Shown here piece by piece: positions 61,649-64,000 of a stretch of 64,000 nt of DNA. Position numbers and translations under genes: made by a program. The stretch lies in the NCBI RefSeq assembly GCF_029223195.1, contig NZ_JARHUF010000022.1, positions 1 through 64,000 of the forward strand. Reading direction: 5' to 3'. The DNA is from Vibrio sp. CAU 1672. GTDB taxonomy: Bacteria; Pseudomonadota; Gammaproteobacteria; Enterobacterales; Vibrionaceae. Position 1 is the stretch's first letter; the number at the start of each line of letters is the position of its first letter. The notes under the pieces were generated by a model that was not told where the DNA came from, searched no databases, and saw only the letters and a list, made by a program, of their open reading frames with translations.

Positions 61649-63481
61649 ATGAAGTGTTCAATGGATGAAACACAAATCAGTTTCGCTGAGCTAGAAGCGT
61701 TGCTGAACCTTGATGGCACAGCACTACTCGATAAGGTGACACTGAACTTACACCAGAGCTTAGATACCTATCACACCTGTGTGGTTGAAATTGCTCATGT
61801 CCAGCACCGTGCGAGTACGCTTTCGTACGCCCACAACCACTCAATCAATAATAACACTGATTACTGTCTGACCGGCACTCCCTGTGAACAAGTTCTCAGA
61901 GATATTGGTAAGGCTGTATTTTACAATAAGGAAGTATACCAACTATTTCCCAACGACAGAGGCCTGAGAGACGCCGGCATTCAAGCCTATCTGGGCTTAC
62001 CTTTACACAGTCAGTCCGGGGAAGTGTTTGGCATTCTTCTGTCCAGTTTTCAGCGGGAAATATCTGATCACGAAATGCAAGCTTTCCTCAGAAGACACCG
62101 CCTCTACGCTAATTTCATTATCCACTGCTTGCGAGAAAAGTGGAGCAGTGAACGCTCTGACCGGCTACTCAACCAACTCAGTTACGAAGTATCACATGAC
62201 AACCTGACCGGATTGCTCAATCGCAGTTGCCTTGCCGATAAACTTGAAGTACTTGCCCAGCAGACTACGGGGCCATTCAGTCTAGCCTACCTGGATATCG
62301 ACAACTTTAAGTCGATCAATGACATCAACGGTAACTACATTGGCGATCAAATTATCAAGTTCACCGCCAACGTAATAGAGCAGTGCTTATCCACCGCCAA
62401 TAATGCGTTTCGTGTCGCTGGCGATGAGTTTGCTTTTATTATCTTTGACGAAGATCCTGTTGCCGTTTGCTACCAGATCCTCGACAAAATTGAAAAAGGC
62501 TATTGCGATAAGTCCAATCAGATCCTCTTCAATGTAAGTATCGGCATCGCCAGGGCATCGGTGCATATGCTCAACAGCGATGATCTGATCCTGCACGCCA
62601 GTCTGGCGCTGAAAGAATGTAAAAAACGCAGGAACACCCGCATCCAGCATTACGATACTCAACTTAGTGCTCTGTATCTGCGTCAAACTCAATTAATTCA
62701 GGCGATGCGTACTCAACTTCTTCTCCCTGCAGAAGAAGGCAATGAGTTTGACATTGCTCTTCAACCGATAGTCGATGTCAGTTCGACACGCTGGGATCAT
62801 TTTGAAGTGCTGGCAAGGTGGCAAAGTAAAACATTCGGCCCAATCCCACCATCGGAGTTTATCGAAGCAGCTGAGCAATCAGGCTTGATCGTCAGGCTTG
62901 GTGAACACATTTTCGAACTCGCCTGCCGGGCAAAGCAAACTCTGGAGCAACAGTTAGGCTTTCCTGTCACCCTTTCCGTTAACTGTTCGGCTTATGAGCT
63001 GGTCGATTCGAACCGCTATATTAATCACCTGACAGCCATGCTGGAGAAATACGACCACAAAGCATCAGACTTTGTAATTGAGCTTACGGAGACAGTACTG
63101 CTTTCCCAGAGCAGTCAGGAGCAGCTGGTGCTTGACTCTTTGCGTTACCTTGGGTTTAAGATCGCCTTAGACGATTTTGGTACCGGATACTCCAGTCTCA
63201 ACTACATCCATAGTTACCCGATTGACAGCCTCAAAATCGACGCCACCTTCGTGCAGAATATGGCCGTCAACACCACATCCGAACAAGTAGTGCTGCTGAT
63301 TGCTCAACTCGCACAATTACTCGACGTTGAACTGATCGCAGAAGGCGTAGAAGACGAGCAGGCACTAGGCAGATTGATAGACATGGGCTGCCAGCACATT
63401 CAAGGGTATTACTACTGTAGGCCTAATAATATCGAGGCACTGATTGAGATCATTCAGAACAGGCAGGTGAGAAGCGCATAG
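61649..63481 (+). CDS. GAF-GGDEF-EAL c-di-GMP turnover protein
   Basis: 610 residues, cytoplasmic: an N-terminal GAF-like sensor (about 20-165), GGDEF domain (about 185-340) and EAL domain (about 360-600). The GGDEF signature is AGDEF (FRVAGDEFAFI), which is active in some proteins. The EAL domain has EVLARW in place of EALLRW, with NCSAYEL, ETVLL, DDFGTGYSSL, KIDATF and EGVED conserved, so phosphodiesterase activity is likely. Start chosen at the first ATG; a methionine four codons on is an alternative. Confidence 0.92.
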   Translation: MKCSMDETQISFAELEALLNLDGTALLDKVTLNLHQSLDTYHTCVVEIAHVQHRASTLSYAHNHSINNNTDYCLTGTPCEQVLRDIGKAVFYNKEVYQLFPNDRGLRDAGIQAYLGLPLHSQSGEVFGILLSSFQREISDHEMQAFLRRHRLYANFIIHCLREKWSSERSDRLLNQLSYEVSHDNLTGLLNRSCLADKLEVLAQQTTGPFSLAYLDIDNFKSINDINGNYIGDQIIKFTANVIEQCLSTANNAFRVAGDEFAFIIFDEDPVAVCYQILDKIEKGYCDKSNQILFNVSIGIARASVHMLNSDDLILHASLALKECKKRRNTRIQHYDTQLSALYLRQTQLIQAMRTQLLLPAEEGNEFDIALQPIVDVSSTRWDHFEVLARWQSKTFGPIPPSEFIEAAEQSGLIVRLGEHIFELACRAKQTLEQQLGFPVTLSVNCSAYELVDSNRYINHLTAMLEKYDHKASDFVIELTETVLLSQSSQEQLVLDSLRYLGFKIALDDFGTGYSSLNYIHSYPIDSLKIDATFVQNMAVNTTSEQVVLLIAQLAQLLDVELIAEGVEDEQALGRLIDMGCQHIQGYYYCRPNNIEALIEIIQNRQVRSA

Positions 63482-63509
63482 CGCACCTTTCCCCCTCCCG
63501 GAGACAATA

Positions 63510-63531
63510 AAGCCGAGCGTATGCTCGGCTT
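63510..63531. terminator. Bidirectional hairpin terminator
   Basis: AAGCCGAGC and GCTCGGCTT form a perfect 9-bp stem with a 4-nt loop between the c-di-GMP gene and the convergent peptidase. The trailing T tract is short on both sides. Confidence 0.75.
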
Positions 63532-63548
63532 GTATTTGTCAGGCTTAA

Positions 63549-64000
63549 TCAGAGAGTGGCTTTTCGTTCTCCATCCAACAAACTGTTCATTTCGTCGCGT
63601 TTGGCAACGAATGCTGACATATCCTTCTTCGGCACAGAGTTGGCCATTGGAATATTGGCGCGCATCGCGTTCACCGGACGTCCATATTCAATCAGTTCAT
63701 AATGCAAATGCGGCCCGGTTACACGGCCGGTACTGCCGGAAAGGCCGATCCGTTGACCACGCGACACTTTCTGTCCTTTTCTCACCATTATTTTACTCAG
63801 GTGGAGATAGCGGGTTTTGTATTTATTGCCATGCTCAATCACGATGTAATTACCCGCGTATGGGTGTTTACGTGTCATGACTACTGTACCATCACCGGTC
63901 GCCACAATCGGCGTCCCTGTCGGCGTCGCAAAGTCAGTACCGTTATGCGGTGCTACACGTCCGGTTACCGGGTGCAGCCGGTTCGGGTTAAAACCAGAGC
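63549..64000 (-). CDS. M23-family metallopeptidase, partial (N-terminus beyond window)
   Basis: The frame is open to the window edge at 64000, giving at least 149 C-terminal residues. The LytM catalytic core is present: HPVTGRVAPHNGTDFATPTG with the His and Asp metal ligands, and GPHLHYELIEYGRPVN with the HxH motif. It is an endopeptidase that cuts peptidoglycan cross-links. The tail AFVAKRDEMNSLLDGERKATL is family-like. Which Vibrio paralogue it is cannot be said from the fragment. Confidence 0.92.
   Translation of the reverse strand, partial: SGFNPNRLHPVTGRVAPHNGTDFATPTGTPIVATGDGTVVMTRKHPYAGNYIVIEHGNKYKTRYLHLSKIMVRKGQKVSRGQRIGLSGSTGRVTGPHLHYELIEYGRPVNAMRANIPMANSVPKKDMSAFVAKRDEMNSLLDGERKATL

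Overview
The window is Gram-negative gammaproteobacterial DNA and reads as a stretch of a Vibrio second chromosome. The evidence is a luxPQ operon for AI-2 sensing, a phaB-phaA-phaP-phaC operon, a napFDABC operon next to narQP with the 44-residue hydrophobic protein that vibrios keep beside nap, an FMN-riboswitch-controlled ribB, OmpU/OmpT-type porins, and a VemP-type arrest peptide in front of a second secD/secF pair. The species cannot be named from the sequence alone.

Layout. 1-539: the terminal few hundred bases of what looks like a Tn7-like (CAST-type) transposon, ending 23 bp past the guaC stop codon. 563-3578: guaC with an unusual hairpin-rich leader, and nnr (NAD(P)H-hydrate repair). 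3658-5099: a translationally coupled PAS protein and REC-CheX-like response regulator. 5361-12553: narP-narQ divergent from napF-D-A-B-C plus the 44-aa protein; the shared intergenic region carries an FNR-like and a NarP-like site. 12790-16986: phaC, phasin, phaA, phaB. 17772-18389: a LysE-type exporter. 18741-22135: secF2, secD2 and vemP. 22281-26970: an SH3-domain protein, small unknowns, a methyltransferase, an Lrp regulator divergent from an EamA transporter, and a PilZ protein. 27010-30713: luxQ and luxP, the latter with an expanded 9-bp repeat. 30954-34236: GIY-YIG protein, YceH, a DUF496 protein and a MATE pump. 34293-37956: a Gfo/Idh/MocA oxidoreductase and a hybrid kinase. 38632-41030: a long-form GAPDH, small membrane proteins and an Rmf/CrpP-like protein. 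41275-46017: LysE, LysR and Lrp genes, a YjeH-type exporter and an AraC regulator. 46129-50519: a YiaW/YiaV-like pair, an ABC1/UbiB kinase and mgtE. 51154-53679: an HD phosphohydrolase, an alpha/beta hydrolase, and the FMN riboswitch with ribB. 53992-57774: two porins, a candidate sigma-54-dependent small RNA and an EamA transporter. 57833-64000: a glutaredoxin-fold protein, a 44-aa basic protein, a Bcr/CflA pump with its LysR regulator, a GAF-GGDEF-EAL protein, and a truncated M23 peptidase at the edge.

How it works together. Several blocks are environmental sensing circuits: nitrate (NarQ/NarP to Nap), AI-2 (LuxP/LuxQ), export status or sodium (VemP to SecDF2), FMN (riboswitch to RibB) and c-di-GMP (PilZ, GGDEF/EAL). 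The items most worth a second look are the transposon end at guaC with its cargo edge, the twin-hairpin guaC leader, the luxP minisatellite, the vemP-secDF2 element, and the sigma-54 promoter/terminator pair at about 56707-56836, which does not match the Qrr RNAs as I remember them.
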